The notes under the pieces were generated by a model. That model saw nothing but the letters and a program-made list of their open reading frames with translations. It was not told the DNA's origin and searched no databases. A stretch of 64,000 bases of DNA from Pseudomonas libanensis (lineage in GTDB: Bacteria > Pseudomonadota > Gammaproteobacteria > Pseudomonadales > Pseudomonadaceae), in NCBI RefSeq assembly GCF_001439685.1, contig NZ_JYLH01000021.1, positions 25,212 to 89,211 on the forward strand, read 5' to 3'. Position 1 is the stretch's first letter; every line of letters begins with the position of its first letter. Below, piece by piece: positions 51,440 to 60,569 of this stretch. The position numbers and the translations under genes are program-made.

Positions 51440-51680
51440 AAAGAGTTGTCTCTAGTTTTTTTAGTTGGGTACAGCATTGCAGGCAGAAAGTACTGTAGGA
51501 AGTAGGCGCGAAGTCTAACATGCTGTACGAAGCGTCTTGTTCGCTGCGGCATTCCGTCACCCGCGCCCGTCGAGCTTGGCGAAACCCGGACATATCCTGT
51601 TATTATTCACCCCTCTCATCTTTCCTCTCCGTCAGCGGGCCCCCAGGGCTGTCGTTGATGTCGTCGTTTCTGGAGTTTTC

Positions 51681-52838
51681 ATGTTGTTCCCTATCCTGCT
51701 GCTGTCGGCTGCCGGTTTTACCGTGCTGACCACAGAATTTGTCATCGTCGGCCTGTTGCCGTCGGTTGCCCGGGACCTGAATGTCAGTGTGTCCCAGGCT
51801 GGGCTGCTGGTGACGCTGTTTGCATTTACCGTGGCGGCGTTCGGTCCCTTTCTGACCGCGTACTGCGCACGATTCCAGCGCAAGCGCCTGTTTATCAGCA
51901 TCCTGATCATGTTCGCGGTGGCCAATACCGTGGCGGCATTGGCGCCCAATATCTGGATAATGTCCCTGGCCCGTTTGATTCCTGCCTTGGGGCTACCGGT
52001 GTTCTGGGCCTTGGCCAGCGAAACGGCGGTGGATATCGTCGGCCCGGAGTTCGCCGGACGTGCGATTGAAAAAATCGGCTTTGGCATCGTCTGCGCCACG
52101 GTGTTCGGCATTCCAGTGGGTACGTTGATTTCCGATATGTTCGGCTGGCGCAGTGCGTTCGCCGTGCTCGCGGTGATTGCCCTGGCCAAGGCGTTGCTGC
52201 TGTTTATCTACTTGCCGGTTACCCGGGCGAAGAACGAGCAGGTCACCTTGCGCTCACAATTCAAGATCCTGCGCAGCCCGGTGATGCAAGGGCACATCCT
52301 GCTGTCGATCCTGGTGTTCAGCGGCATGTTCACCGCCTATACCTACCTGGCAGACATCCTTGAACGTCTGGCCGGATTCGACGGCACGCTAGTGGGTTGG
52401 TGCCTGATGGGCTTTGGCGCAGTCGGGCTGATCGGCAACTCTCTGGGCGGGCGCGCCGTGGATCGTCACCCGTTGATCGCATCCGTGGTGTTCTGCGGGT
52501 TCATGATCGCGGGCATGGTGGCAGTGGTGCCGGCGATTCATTCGACTATAGGGCTGGCGGCGGCGATGGCGGTGTGGGGCGTAACCCAGGCGGCGATGTT
52601 CCTGGTCAGCCATGTGCGGTTGATGAAGGCTGCGCCCCATGCGCCGGCGTTTGCCGCATCGCTGAATATCGCCGGCGCCAACCTCGGCATCGGTCTGGGC
52701 GCGATGGTCGGTGGGCATGTCATCGATACCCTGGGCCTGGGCAGCCTGGGGTTTGCCGCTTCGGGCTTCATCCTGGTGTCGATCCTGCTGGCACTGTGGC
52801 TGATGACGGCCAAGCAATCGGTCGCCCCCAGCACCTGA
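51681..52838 (+). CDS. MFS transporter (AraJ/YdhP-like arabinose-efflux group)
   Basis: A 385-residue protein with twelve predicted helices. It opens with FPILLLSAAGFTVLTTEFVIVGLLPSVARDL, the standard start of the DHA1 AraJ/PbuE/YdhP group. The ATG at 51681 follows GGAG; in-frame sequence upstream is not membrane-like. Substrate unknown. It is convergent with nhaR, 4 bp away. Confidence 0.88.
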   Translation: MLFPILLLSAAGFTVLTTEFVIVGLLPSVARDLNVSVSQAGLLVTLFAFTVAAFGPFLTAYCARFQRKRLFISILIMFAVANTVAALAPNIWIMSLARLIPALGLPVFWALASETAVDIVGPEFAGRAIEKIGFGIVCATVFGIPVGTLISDMFGWRSAFAVLAVIALAKALLLFIYLPVTRAKNEQVTLRSQFKILRSPVMQGHILLSILVFSGMFTAYTYLADILERLAGFDGTLVGWCLMGFGAVGLIGNSLGGRAVDRHPLIASVVFCGFMIAGMVAVVPAIHSTIGLAAAMAVWGVTQAAMFLVSHVRLMKAAPHAPAFAASLNIAGANLGIGLGAMVGGHVIDTLGLGSLGFAASGFILVSILLALWLMTAKQSVAPST

Positions 52839-52842
52839 GGGA

Positions 52843-53745
52843 TCAGGGCAGGGTGGTAAACAACTCCCGTCGGGCACCTTCGGTAATCGCCACGATGCCA
52901 GGGTGCTTGACCTTGCGCTCCACCGAAATCGCATAGAACGACTCGGTCACCGCATCGGTCTGGCCGATCAGGGCCACGCCGTATTGGCGTACCACTTCGT
53001 CGGCGATCACGCTGGGAGCAATAAAGATCCCGCTGCCGGATTGCCCGAACGCCTGCATCAGCGCACTGTCGTCGAACTCACCGATGATCCGGGGCTGAAC
53101 CTGCTGCTCGGCAAACCAGCGCTGCAAGCGGCTGCGCACCACCGTCTCCGCCCCCGGAATCAATAGCGGCGCGCCCTGCAAACACTGTGGGAAATCACCT
53201 CCATATTGGTCAGCCAAAGTCTGGGTGGCGAAAAAACTGATGCCGCATTCCCCCAGTTTCTGGCTGTAGCCCTTGATGTCCAGATGCGTGGGCATCGGGC
53301 TGTCGGAAATCACCAGGTCCAGGCGCTGGATCGCCAGGTCGGCCAGCAGACGTTCGAGTTTGTCCTCGCGACAGGTGATGCGGATCGGTTCGCTCAACTC
53401 CATGGTCGGCGCGATCAATCGGTAGACGATGGACTTGGGCACTACATCCGCCACCCCGACCCGGAACGGAATCTGTTGTTCATCGGGCTGGGCGCGCAGC
53501 ATCGCCTCCAGTTCATTGCCGGTCTGGAACATCTGCTCGGCGTAGGGCAGGGCCTGGCGCCCGGCTTCGGTCAGCTCAAGCTGGCGCCCCACACGCTGGA
53601 ACAGCGCAATACCAAAGGTTTGTTCCAGCAGGCTGATCTGCCCGCTGATGGTCTGGGGCGTAAGGTTCAACTGCTCGCAGGCGCGCACGATGCTGCCGGT
53701 CTTGGCCACCACCCAGAAATAATGAAGTTGTCGGTAATTAAGCAT
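52843..53745 (-). CDS. nhaR: LysR-type activator NhaR
   Basis: A 300-residue LysR-family regulator. The N-terminal helix-turn-helix (YRQLHYFWVVAKTGSIVRACEQLNLTPQTISGQISLLEQ, about 4-42) and the effector domain (ITCREDKLERLLADLAIQRLDLVISDSPMP) follow the NhaR pattern. E. coli NhaR responds to Na+ and activates the antiporter gene nhaA. No nhaA lies in this window, so its target is elsewhere. Confidence 0.87.
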   Translation of the reverse strand: MLNYRQLHYFWVVAKTGSIVRACEQLNLTPQTISGQISLLEQTFGIALFQRVGRQLELTEAGRQALPYAEQMFQTGNELEAMLRAQPDEQQIPFRVGVADVVPKSIVYRLIAPTMELSEPIRITCREDKLERLLADLAIQRLDLVISDSPMPTHLDIKGYSQKLGECGISFFATQTLADQYGGDFPQCLQGAPLLIPGAETVVRSRLQRWFAEQQVQPRIIGEFDDSALMQAFGQSGSGIFIAPSVIADEVVRQYGVALIGQTDAVTESFYAISVERKVKHPGIVAITEGARRELFTTLP

Positions 53746-53879
53746 GACGGTCTAAACTTCGTAAAAACCGAACTATACACGAGAAAAATACGAATTTTCC
53801 TGAACTGTTCACCTGCATAGAATGCCTCGCTATCGCGGGGCCACTATTTGGACCCAATGGTTCTAATGAGGAATACATC

Positions 53880-54131
53880 ATGAAACTCAATTCCCTGGGC
53901 GCGGCGTCGTTGCTTGCGCTTTCATTGGTAATGATCAGTGGCTGTGATCAGGTCGAGAAAAGCGCGCAACAGGTATTGGGCAAGGCCACCGAATCGGCCA
54001 AACAGGCCATCGACGACACCCAGAAGGCCGCCGAACAGGCATTGAGCGAAGCGACCCAGGGCTTGATCAGTCCTGAGAAGCAGGAAGAAGACGCCGAAAA
54101 CAACGCTGAATCCGACACCCAAGAAACCTAA
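53880..54131 (+). CDS. Small helical lipoprotein
   Basis: An 83-residue lipoprotein. The signal peptide ends at the lipobox ISGC (Cys22), and the mature part is a single charged helix with Ala/Gln/Lys heptads (KSAQQVLGKATESAKQAIDD), ending in an acidic tail. GAGGA precedes the ATG. It sits 31 bp upstream of the TerC gene and may be co-transcribed. Function unknown. Confidence 0.8.
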   Translation: MKLNSLGAASLLALSLVMISGCDQVEKSAQQVLGKATESAKQAIDDTQKAAEQALSEATQGLISPEKQEEDAENNAESDTQET

Positions 54132-54162
54132 TTTCCCAGCACCACCACGTCAGGACTGACCT

Positions 54163-54912
54163 ATGGATTACCTTTTACAACTGGCCGCCAGCCCCACCGC
54201 CTGGGTGGCCCTGGCTACCTTGATCGTCATGGAAATCGTGCTGGGCATCGATAACCTGATCTTCATCTCGATTCTCACCAACAAATTGCCCGAGAAGCAT
54301 CGGGCCAAGGCGCGACGCATCGGTATCAGCATGGCGTTGATTCTGCGCCTGGGCCTGTTGAGCACCATCGCCTTCATCGTGCAGCTGACGGCACCGGTAT
54401 TCGAAGTGTTCGGCCAGGCCTTTTCGTGGAAAGACATGATCCTGATCGCCGGTGGCCTGTTCCTGGTCTGGAAGGCAACTACCGAGATCCATCACAGCAT
54501 GGACCCGGAACCCGAAGAGAAGGCCACCGTCAGCAATGGTGTGACCATTGGCTTTGCCGCGGCCATCGGCCAGATCCTGATGCTCGACCTGGTGTTCTCC
54601 ATCGACAGCATCATCACCGCCGTGGGCATGACCGAGCACTTGCCGATCATGATCATCGCCGTGGTGGTCTCGGTGATCGTGATGCTGGTGGCGGCCGAAC
54701 CTTTGGCCAAGTTCATCAATAACAACCCGACGGTGGTGATGTTGGCCCTGGGCTTCCTGATCATGATCGGTATGACCCTGATCGCTGAAGGCTTCGGCGC
54801 CCATGTACCTAAAGGCTATGTGTATGCGGCCATGGCGTTCTCGGCGGCGATCGAATGCCTGAACATCGCCCGGCGTAACCGGCACGCACGATTGCTTGCT
54901 GCCCGGCAGTAA
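54163..54912 (+). CDS. TerC-family membrane protein
   Basis: A 249-residue inner-membrane protein with about seven helices and the TerC-family acidic membrane motifs EIVLGIDNLIFISILTNKLP and LVFSIDSIITAVGMTEHLP. Family members export Mn2+ or support metal homeostasis at the translocon. Length is that of the short YgdQ-like group without a CBS domain. No manganese riboswitch is recognisable upstream. Confidence 0.9.
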   Translation: MDYLLQLAASPTAWVALATLIVMEIVLGIDNLIFISILTNKLPEKHRAKARRIGISMALILRLGLLSTIAFIVQLTAPVFEVFGQAFSWKDMILIAGGLFLVWKATTEIHHSMDPEPEEKATVSNGVTIGFAAAIGQILMLDLVFSIDSIITAVGMTEHLPIMIIAVVVSVIVMLVAAEPLAKFINNNPTVVMLALGFLIMIGMTLIAEGFGAHVPKGYVYAAMAFSAAIECLNIARRNRHARLLAARQ

Positions 54913-54923
54913 CGCTTGACCTC

Positions 54924-54961
54924 AAAAGCCAGCCGCGTTCATTAGAGAGCGGTTGGCTTTT
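54924..54961 (+). terminator. Terminator after the TerC gene
   Basis: AAAAGCC (54924-54930) pairs with GGCTTTT (54955-54961), with a further CCGC/GCGG inner stem, 12 bases after the stop. Confidence 0.85.
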
Positions 54962-55005
54962 GGCTATCTGGTAGAATTCTCCGACACGACAGTCAGAGGT
55001 TTTCC

Positions 55006-56040
55006 ATGAGCGAGCAGATTCGACTTACGCAGTACAGCCATGGTGCGGGTTGCGGTTGCAAGATCTCGCCCCAAGTGTTGGAAGTGATTCTGGCCGGTAG
55101 CGGCGCACAAAACCTCGATCCCAACCTCTGGGTGGGCAACGCCTCACGCGACGATGCGGCGGTGTACGCTATCGACGATGAGCGCGGTGTGGTATCCACC
55201 ACCGATTTTTTCATGCCGATCGTCGATGATCCCTTCGACTTCGGCCGCATCGCCGCCACCAACGCCATCAGCGACATCTATGCCATGGGCGGCGACCCCT
55301 TGATGGCCATCGCCATTCTCGGCTGGCCGGTCAATGTGCTGGCGCCGGAGATTGCCCGCGAAGTAATTCGTGGTGGTCGCGCTGTATGCGACGCTGCGGG
55401 CATTCCACTGGCGGGTGGGCATTCGATCGATGCGCCGGAACCGATCTTCGGCCTGGCCGTGACCGGCATCGTGCAAAAACGTCATATGAAGCGTAACGAC
55501 ACCGCCACCGCCGGCTGCCGCCTGTACCTGACCAAACCCTTGGGCATCGGCATCCTCACCACCGCCGAAAAGAAAGGCAAGTTGCGCGAGGCCGATATCG
55601 GCCTGGCCCGTGACTGGATGTGCACCCTCAACAAACCCGGCAGCCGCTTCGGCAAGTTGGCGGGTGTGACGGCCATGACCGACGTCACCGGTTTCGGCCT
55701 GCTTGGCCACTTGGTGGAAATGGCCGACGGCAGCGGCCTGACGGCCCGCATTGAATATGCAAAAGTCCCACGCTTGCCCGGGGTTGAGTACTACCTGGAC
55801 CAAGGCTGCGTGCCGGGCGGCACCTTGCGCAACTTCGACAGCTACGCCAGCAAGCTCGGCCGTGTGCAGGAGTTGCACAAGCGCGTGCTGTGCGACCCGC
55901 AGACCAGCGGTGGCCTGCTGATCGCTGTCACTCCAGAAGGCGACGCCGAGTTCCACGCGGTGGCCGCCGAGCTGGGTCTGGCCCTTGAGCCTATCGGCGA
56001 ATTGTTTGAGCGACAGAGCAACGCGGTAGAGGTGGTTTGA
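55006..56040 (+). CDS. selD: Selenide, water dikinase SelD
   Basis: A 344-residue enzyme making selenophosphate from selenide and ATP. The catalytic Cys16 is in the glycine-rich HGAGCGCKIS (Cys17 in E. coli), with Lys19 next to it, so this is the Cys and not the selenocysteine form. The AIRS-type ATP-binding blocks (STTDFFMPIVDDPFDFGRIAATNAISDIYAMGG) are intact. It is followed at once by selU, forming a selenium-to-tRNA pathway. Confidence 0.96.
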   Translation: MSEQIRLTQYSHGAGCGCKISPQVLEVILAGSGAQNLDPNLWVGNASRDDAAVYAIDDERGVVSTTDFFMPIVDDPFDFGRIAATNAISDIYAMGGDPLMAIAILGWPVNVLAPEIAREVIRGGRAVCDAAGIPLAGGHSIDAPEPIFGLAVTGIVQKRHMKRNDTATAGCRLYLTKPLGIGILTTAEKKGKLREADIGLARDWMCTLNKPGSRFGKLAGVTAMTDVTGFGLLGHLVEMADGSGLTARIEYAKVPRLPGVEYYLDQGCVPGGTLRNFDSYASKLGRVQELHKRVLCDPQTSGGLLIAVTPEGDAEFHAVAAELGLALEPIGELFERQSNAVEVV

Positions 56041-57143
56041 TGGCGGCTGACATCACCGATTACCGCGACATCTTCCTCAACGACCGGCCGATGATGGATA
56101 CCCGCGCACCGGTCGAGTTCAACAAGGGTGCCTTCCCAGGGGTGCTTAACCTGCCGCTGATGAACGACGATGAGCGTCAGCGGGTCGGCACCTGTTACAA
56201 GCAGCAGGGCCAGCAAGCGGCGATTGTACTGGGGCATGAGCTGGTGTCCGGGGCGACCAAGGCCAAGCGCATCGAGCAGTGGGCGCACTTTGCCCAGGCC
56301 CATCCCGACGGCTACCTGTACTGCTTCCGTGGCGGGCTGCGTTCGCAGATCGTGCAGCAATGGTTGAAAACCGAAGCAGGCATTGACTATCCCCGCGTTG
56401 GCGGTGGCTACAAGGCCATGCGTGCTTTTCTGCTGGAGACCCTGGAGCAGGCGACCAACCAGTGTGATTTCGTGCTGCTTGGCGGCATGACCGGCACTGG
56501 CAAAACCGAAGTGCTTGGCCAACTGCGCAACGCCCTGGACCTGGAAGGCCATGCCAATCATCGCGGTTCCAGCTTCGGCAAGCGCGCCACGTCGCAACCG
56601 TCGAATATCGACTTTGAGAACCGCCTGGCGGTGGACTTGTTGAAGAAACGTGCACGCGGCATCGAGCAGTTTGTGGTCGAGGATGAGAGCCGCATGATCG
56701 GCAGCTGCGCCTTGCCCTTGCCGTTGCACAAGAGCATGCAGACATTTTCGATGGTGTGGCTGGAAGACAGCGTCGAGGGCCGCGTCGAGCGCATCCTGGG
56801 TGATTACGTGGTGAACCTTTGCGCCGAGTTCATCGAGATGTTTGGTGAAACCGGCCAGGCGTTATTCGCCGAGCGCCTGACCCAGAGCCTGGCCAACATC
56901 CACAAGCGTCTGGGCGGTGAGCGTTTTCAACGGTTGCAGGCCGTCTTGCAGGACGCCCTGGCGGAGCAAGCGCGTACTGGCGCCGTGGATCTGCACCGGG
57001 TGTGGATTGAAGGATTGCTGCGCGAATACTACGACCCGATGTACGCGTTCCAGCGTGAAAAGAAAGGCGCACGGATCGAGTTCGTCGGCGAGCAGGCAGC
57101 AGTGGTGGAGTATTTGCGTGAGCGCAGCGTACGACGAGGTTGA
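56040..57143 (+). CDS. selU: tRNA 2-selenouridine synthase SelU (MnmH)
   Basis: A 367-residue enzyme that replaces sulphur by selenium in 2-thiouridine at the wobble position of tRNAs for Lys, Glu and Gln. The N-terminal rhodanese domain (about 1-130) holds the catalytic Cys in YCFRGGLRSQ. A P-loop domain carries GGMTGTGKTEVL near 143. The ATG shares a base with the selD stop (TGATG), giving tight coupling and supporting the direct hand-over of selenophosphate. Confidence 0.95.
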   Translation: MAADITDYRDIFLNDRPMMDTRAPVEFNKGAFPGVLNLPLMNDDERQRVGTCYKQQGQQAAIVLGHELVSGATKAKRIEQWAHFAQAHPDGYLYCFRGGLRSQIVQQWLKTEAGIDYPRVGGGYKAMRAFLLETLEQATNQCDFVLLGGMTGTGKTEVLGQLRNALDLEGHANHRGSSFGKRATSQPSNIDFENRLAVDLLKKRARGIEQFVVEDESRMIGSCALPLPLHKSMQTFSMVWLEDSVEGRVERILGDYVVNLCAEFIEMFGETGQALFAERLTQSLANIHKRLGGERFQRLQAVLQDALAEQARTGAVDLHRVWIEGLLREYYDPMYAFQREKKGARIEFVGEQAAVVEYLRERSVRRG

Positions 57144-57237
57144 TAAGTGAATTTCAGGGGCCTCTTCGCGAGCAAGCCCGCTCCCACAGGTTGATTGGTG
57201 AACACGGTCAAAATGTGGGAGGGGCTTGCCCCTGATA

Positions 57238-57771
57238 GGCATAGGTATCTACACAACTTTTGGGCGACGCTGGACCTGTGGCGAGGGAGCTTGCTCCCGT
57301 GACGGACTGACAGCCGACGCTGATCAAGCTGACGCACCGCGATCCAAATGTGGGAGCTGGCTTGCCTGCGAAGGCGGCCTTAAAGCCGACCAGGATCTCG
57401 GGTCAGACCGCGTACATATCCGTTCCTGCGGTAATGGCTGCTATTGGTTCCGCTTTTACAGCGGGTCACTTTTGAAAAGAGCCCAAAAGTAACCAAAAGG
57501 CTCTTGCCCCACCACTCGGCACCTCGCTCAGGCTCGGTGTGCCCGTAATTCGCCAGTGATTTGGGGGGTCGCCGCCACGCGCCATCCATGGCGCGGGGCG
57601 GCTAAACCGGCATCCCTGCCGGTTTACCCCCCAAACCCCTGTCGAATTCCGGCCAGCGTGGTTTAACGGGGCGCCTAAGATCAAAAGCAGATCAAGATCA
57701 AGAGCGACTCGCTTCGCATCGTGGTTACCGTCGGCTGCTACAGCCTACAAAGTTGTGTAGATACCTATGCC
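57238..57771. mobile_element. Composite TIR-bounded repeat element, copy C
   Basis: The ends are a perfect 23-bp inverted repeat (57238-57260 and 57749-57771, beginning GGCATAGGTATC). Inside are two REP units, the cctgcggtaat hairpin half, and the roughly 320-bp unit shared with copy A. REP sequences also flank it (57160-57236). No gene is seen from 57144 to 57800. This is the best preserved copy in the window. Confidence 0.75.
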
Positions 57772-57800
57772 CTGATAGGGCCCTCAACCTTAACGCATCA

Positions 57801-58856
57801 CTAAAGCATCACCGCCCCAATCAACCCACACACCACCCCCACCAGCATGGTCAACCCGGCCACCGTCACCAGCACCCGCGCATCGAAATCCTTGCGCAGC
57901 ATCAACAGCGACGGCAGGCTCACGCTTGGCAGGGTCATCAGCAAGGCCACGGCCGGCCCGGTGCCCATGCCCAGGGTCATCATGGTTTGTACGATGGGAA
58001 TCTCCGCCGCCGTAGGAATCACGAACAGTGTGCCGACAATTGCCAGCGGCACCAGCCATACCAGGCTGTCGGTCATCGCCCCGTCCACGTGGGGGAACAG
58101 CCACACCCGGGCCGCGCCGAGGATCAGCACCGCCAGGATGTACACCGGGATGGTGCTCCAGAACAGCTGCCACAGGGTGCGCAGCCAGCGCCCCAGGAAC
58201 GGTTGCGATTCCACGCTGCTGACTTCGGCGACGGCTTCCAGTGCCGCCTCGGGTACCTGGTCCGGGCGCGCAATACGCTGCGCCACCAGGGACACCCCGA
58301 CCACCAGCACAATCCCCGCCACCAGCCGCAGCGCGGTGAAGTCCCAGCCCAATACAAAGCCCATGAACACCAGCGTGGCCGGGTTCAACACCGGGTTGGC
58401 AATCCAGAACGCCAGCGCCGCGCCGACCGACACTTGCTGGCGCCGCATGCCTGCTGCCACGGGGGCTGCACAGCAACTGCACATCATCCCCGGCAGGGCG
58501 AACAGCCCGCCGCGCAGGGTCGAGCCCAGACCGGCGCGGCCAAACAGGCGCAGCAGCCAGTCTCGGGGGATTAGCACTTGCAGCAACGAACCGAGGATCA
58601 CCGCCAGTACGGCGGCTTTCCAGATCGCCAGGAAATACACCTGGGCATAGGCCAACGCCGCCGCCAGGGGCGAGCTTTGCTGGTCATTGAGAATCGAGGC
58701 GCCGATGCTGTGGTTATCGGCTGCTACAAACGCCTTGAGGTAGTAGGGCGACCATTTCACGTAGTAGAGGCCGATGCAGGCCACCAGGAGAAACAGCGCT
58801 GGTTTCCACCAGAACGACCAGCCCCGGCGGGGCTGGGTGGAAGCGAGGTTGGACAT
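57801..58856 (-). CDS. YraQ-like permease (DUF318)
   Basis: A 351-residue inner-membrane protein with about nine helices. It has the family's Cys-containing LFALPGMMCSCCAAPVAAGM and WIANPVLNPATLVFMGFVLGW, then PTAAEIPIVQTMMTLGMGTGPAVALLMTLP in the second half, showing the duplicated structure of DUF318. Some relatives export metals or metalloids. The start is taken at the ATG 58856 (SNLASTQP); a TTG 8 codons upstream lacks a ribosome site. Confidence 0.85.
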   Translation of the reverse strand: MSNLASTQPRRGWSFWWKPALFLLVACIGLYYVKWSPYYLKAFVAADNHSIGASILNDQQSSPLAAALAYAQVYFLAIWKAAVLAVILGSLLQVLIPRDWLLRLFGRAGLGSTLRGGLFALPGMMCSCCAAPVAAGMRRQQVSVGAALAFWIANPVLNPATLVFMGFVLGWDFTALRLVAGIVLVVGVSLVAQRIARPDQVPEAALEAVAEVSSVESQPFLGRWLRTLWQLFWSTIPVYILAVLILGAARVWLFPHVDGAMTDSLVWLVPLAIVGTLFVIPTAAEIPIVQTMMTLGMGTGPAVALLMTLPSVSLPSLLMLRKDFDARVLVTVAGLTMLVGVVCGLIGAVML

Positions 58857-58914
58857 GGAGATGATCCGCAGGTGAGTCAATAGCCGGGCATCATACGCCC
58901 CTGCGGCCCAAGCT

Positions 58915-59616
58915 TCAGATATCTGCGCTGACCTGGGTCGGATCCGGGCAGCTTTCCTCGCCGTTATTCAGACCCTGCTTGTAGTTGCGGCTGAGCAGCG
59001 AGGCCTTGCCGTTGTGCCAGGTCAGTGTCAGCACATACAGCGAGTCATAGTCATTGCCGGACCAGTCTTCGGTGATGGTGTGCTTTTCGCCGACCGCTTC
59101 GCTGGCGACCTTGTTGATCAGTTCCGGCAGGTAACCGTGGGACCAGGCGGTGTAGATCGTCGCGTTGTGATACTTGTCTTCGACCAGTTCGTCGGCCAGG
59201 GCACTGGTGTCATTTGCTGAAAACTTGATATTCACCGGCAGGCCGAGCTTGATGGCGCTGGGGCTGATGGTCATCAGCGGGCGAATGTAGCTGTAGGAAT
59301 TATCCAGCTCGCCTTCCTCGACATTGCGCGTCGGGTTGGCCGCAAACACGTAGTTGGCCTTGCCGAATTTTTCCGGCAACACCGTGGCCAGGTTCATGGC
59401 GCGGTTCAGGCCCTGGCAGTTGAGCTGCCCAAGGCCGCCTGCCGGTTTTTCGCCGTGGCGCAGGAATACCAGGGTTTGCACGCCATCCACGGGTTGCGCA
59501 CGGCTTTCACGGGCGTCCAGGACGGTGACAATGGCCGCGCTGACCAGCAGCAGCGGTAACATCATGTATGAATAACGTTTGAGTCGTTGCACGAGGCGCA
59601 GAGGCTTGATCTTCAT
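58915..59616 (-). CDS. Periplasmic/membrane-anchored histidine phosphatase family protein
   Basis: A 233-residue protein with an N-terminal membrane helix (about 18-33), either signal or anchor. The histidine phosphatase RHGEKP motif is near residue 53, with the second catalytic His in AWSHGYLPELI. Two Cys (NCQGLN, ESCPDP) may form a disulphide. Substrate unknown. Confidence 0.82.
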   Translation of the reverse strand: MKIKPLRLVQRLKRYSYMMLPLLLVSAAIVTVLDARESRAQPVDGVQTLVFLRHGEKPAGGLGQLNCQGLNRAMNLATVLPEKFGKANYVFAANPTRNVEEGELDNSYSYIRPLMTISPSAIKLGLPVNIKFSANDTSALADELVEDKYHNATIYTAWSHGYLPELINKVASEAVGEKHTITEDWSGNDYDSLYVLTLTWHNGKASLLSRNYKQGLNNGEESCPDPTQVSADI

Positions 59617-59867
59617 TATGGGTTCGAGTCTTCATGCGTCGGATTAGGGCGGACACGCCCGGCCCCAGTGACGCAGTGAGCGTCCTGCGGTGTTCCCTGT
59701 CGATATAGCAAGGTGCCTCCATTCACCCTTCGGGCGCACTTAAGAGTGCATTCAGGCGCTTTGGTTCGCCACGCGGGATACTAACCGGGAAATGTTGCGC
59801 AACGATGACCCATGCACGACAGCGGGGGGATGACTATCATGGGGCTTTTCCGTCCAGGGGTTCTTCG

Positions 59868-60566
59868 ATGAACGCACTTGCCGCTTTCCCGATCAACAGC
59901 AAATGGCCCGCCCAGCATCCGGAGCGTTTGCAACTGTATTCATTGCCCACGCCCAACGGCGTCAAAGTGTCGATCATGCTCGAAGAACTGGGCCTGCCCT
60001 ATGAGGCGCACAAGGTCAGTTTCGACACCCAGGACCAGCTGTCCCCCGAGTTCCTGTCCCTGAACCCCAACAACAAGATTCCCGCGATCATCGACCCCAA
60101 CGGCCCGGGTGGGCAGCCGCTGGCGTTGTTCGAGTCTGGTGCGATCCTGATCTACCTGGCGGAAAAAACCAGCCAGTTGCTCTCCGAGGACCCGGCCACC
60201 CGCTATGAAACCCTGCAATGGCTGATGTTCCAGATGGCCGGGGTCGGCCCGATGTTTGGCCAACTAGGCTTCTTCAACAAGTTCGCCGGCAAGGCCTATG
60301 AAGACAAGCGCCCGCGTGACCGCTACGCCGCCGAATCCCGGCGCTTGCTGCAAGTATTGGAAAAACGCCTGTTGGGCCGCACCTGGATCATGGGTGACGA
60401 CTACAGCATCGCCGACATCGCCACCTTTCCCTGGGTTCGCAACCTGATCGGCTTCTATGAGTCCGGCGACCTGGTGGGCATCGCTGATTTCCCTAACGTA
60501 CTGCGCGCGTTGGACGGCTTCGTCGCACGTCCAGCGGTGATCCGTGGCCTGAACATTCCGAGCTGA
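59868..60566 (+). CDS. Glutathione S-transferase family protein (YghU/YfcG-like)
   Basis: A 232-residue GST-fold protein. The N-terminal thioredoxin-like domain (LQLYSLPTPNGVKVSIMLEELGLPYEAHKVSF; NPNNKIPAIID; FESGAILIYLAEKT) and the helical C-terminal domain with GDDYSIADIATFPWVR follow the Nu-class pattern, whose members reduce disulphides and peroxides with glutathione. The ATG at 59868 was chosen from family length. It is 3 bp upstream of the PhzF gene, so both are co-transcribed. Confidence 0.9.
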   Translation: MNALAAFPINSKWPAQHPERLQLYSLPTPNGVKVSIMLEELGLPYEAHKVSFDTQDQLSPEFLSLNPNNKIPAIIDPNGPGGQPLALFESGAILIYLAEKTSQLLSEDPATRYETLQWLMFQMAGVGPMFGQLGFFNKFAGKAYEDKRPRDRYAAESRRLLQVLEKRLLGRTWIMGDDYSIADIATFPWVRNLIGFYESGDLVGIADFPNVLRALDGFVARPAVIRGLNIPS

Positions 60567-60569
60567 AGC

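Noticed and set aside
54132..54162. Manganese (yybP-ykoY) riboswitch before the TerC gene
   Set aside because: Only 31 bases separate it from the preceding lipoprotein gene and no such fold could be placed there.
55050..55062. Selenocysteine codon in selD
   Set aside because: The catalytic position is an ordinary TGC Cys codon; there is no in-frame TGA and no SECIS-like need.
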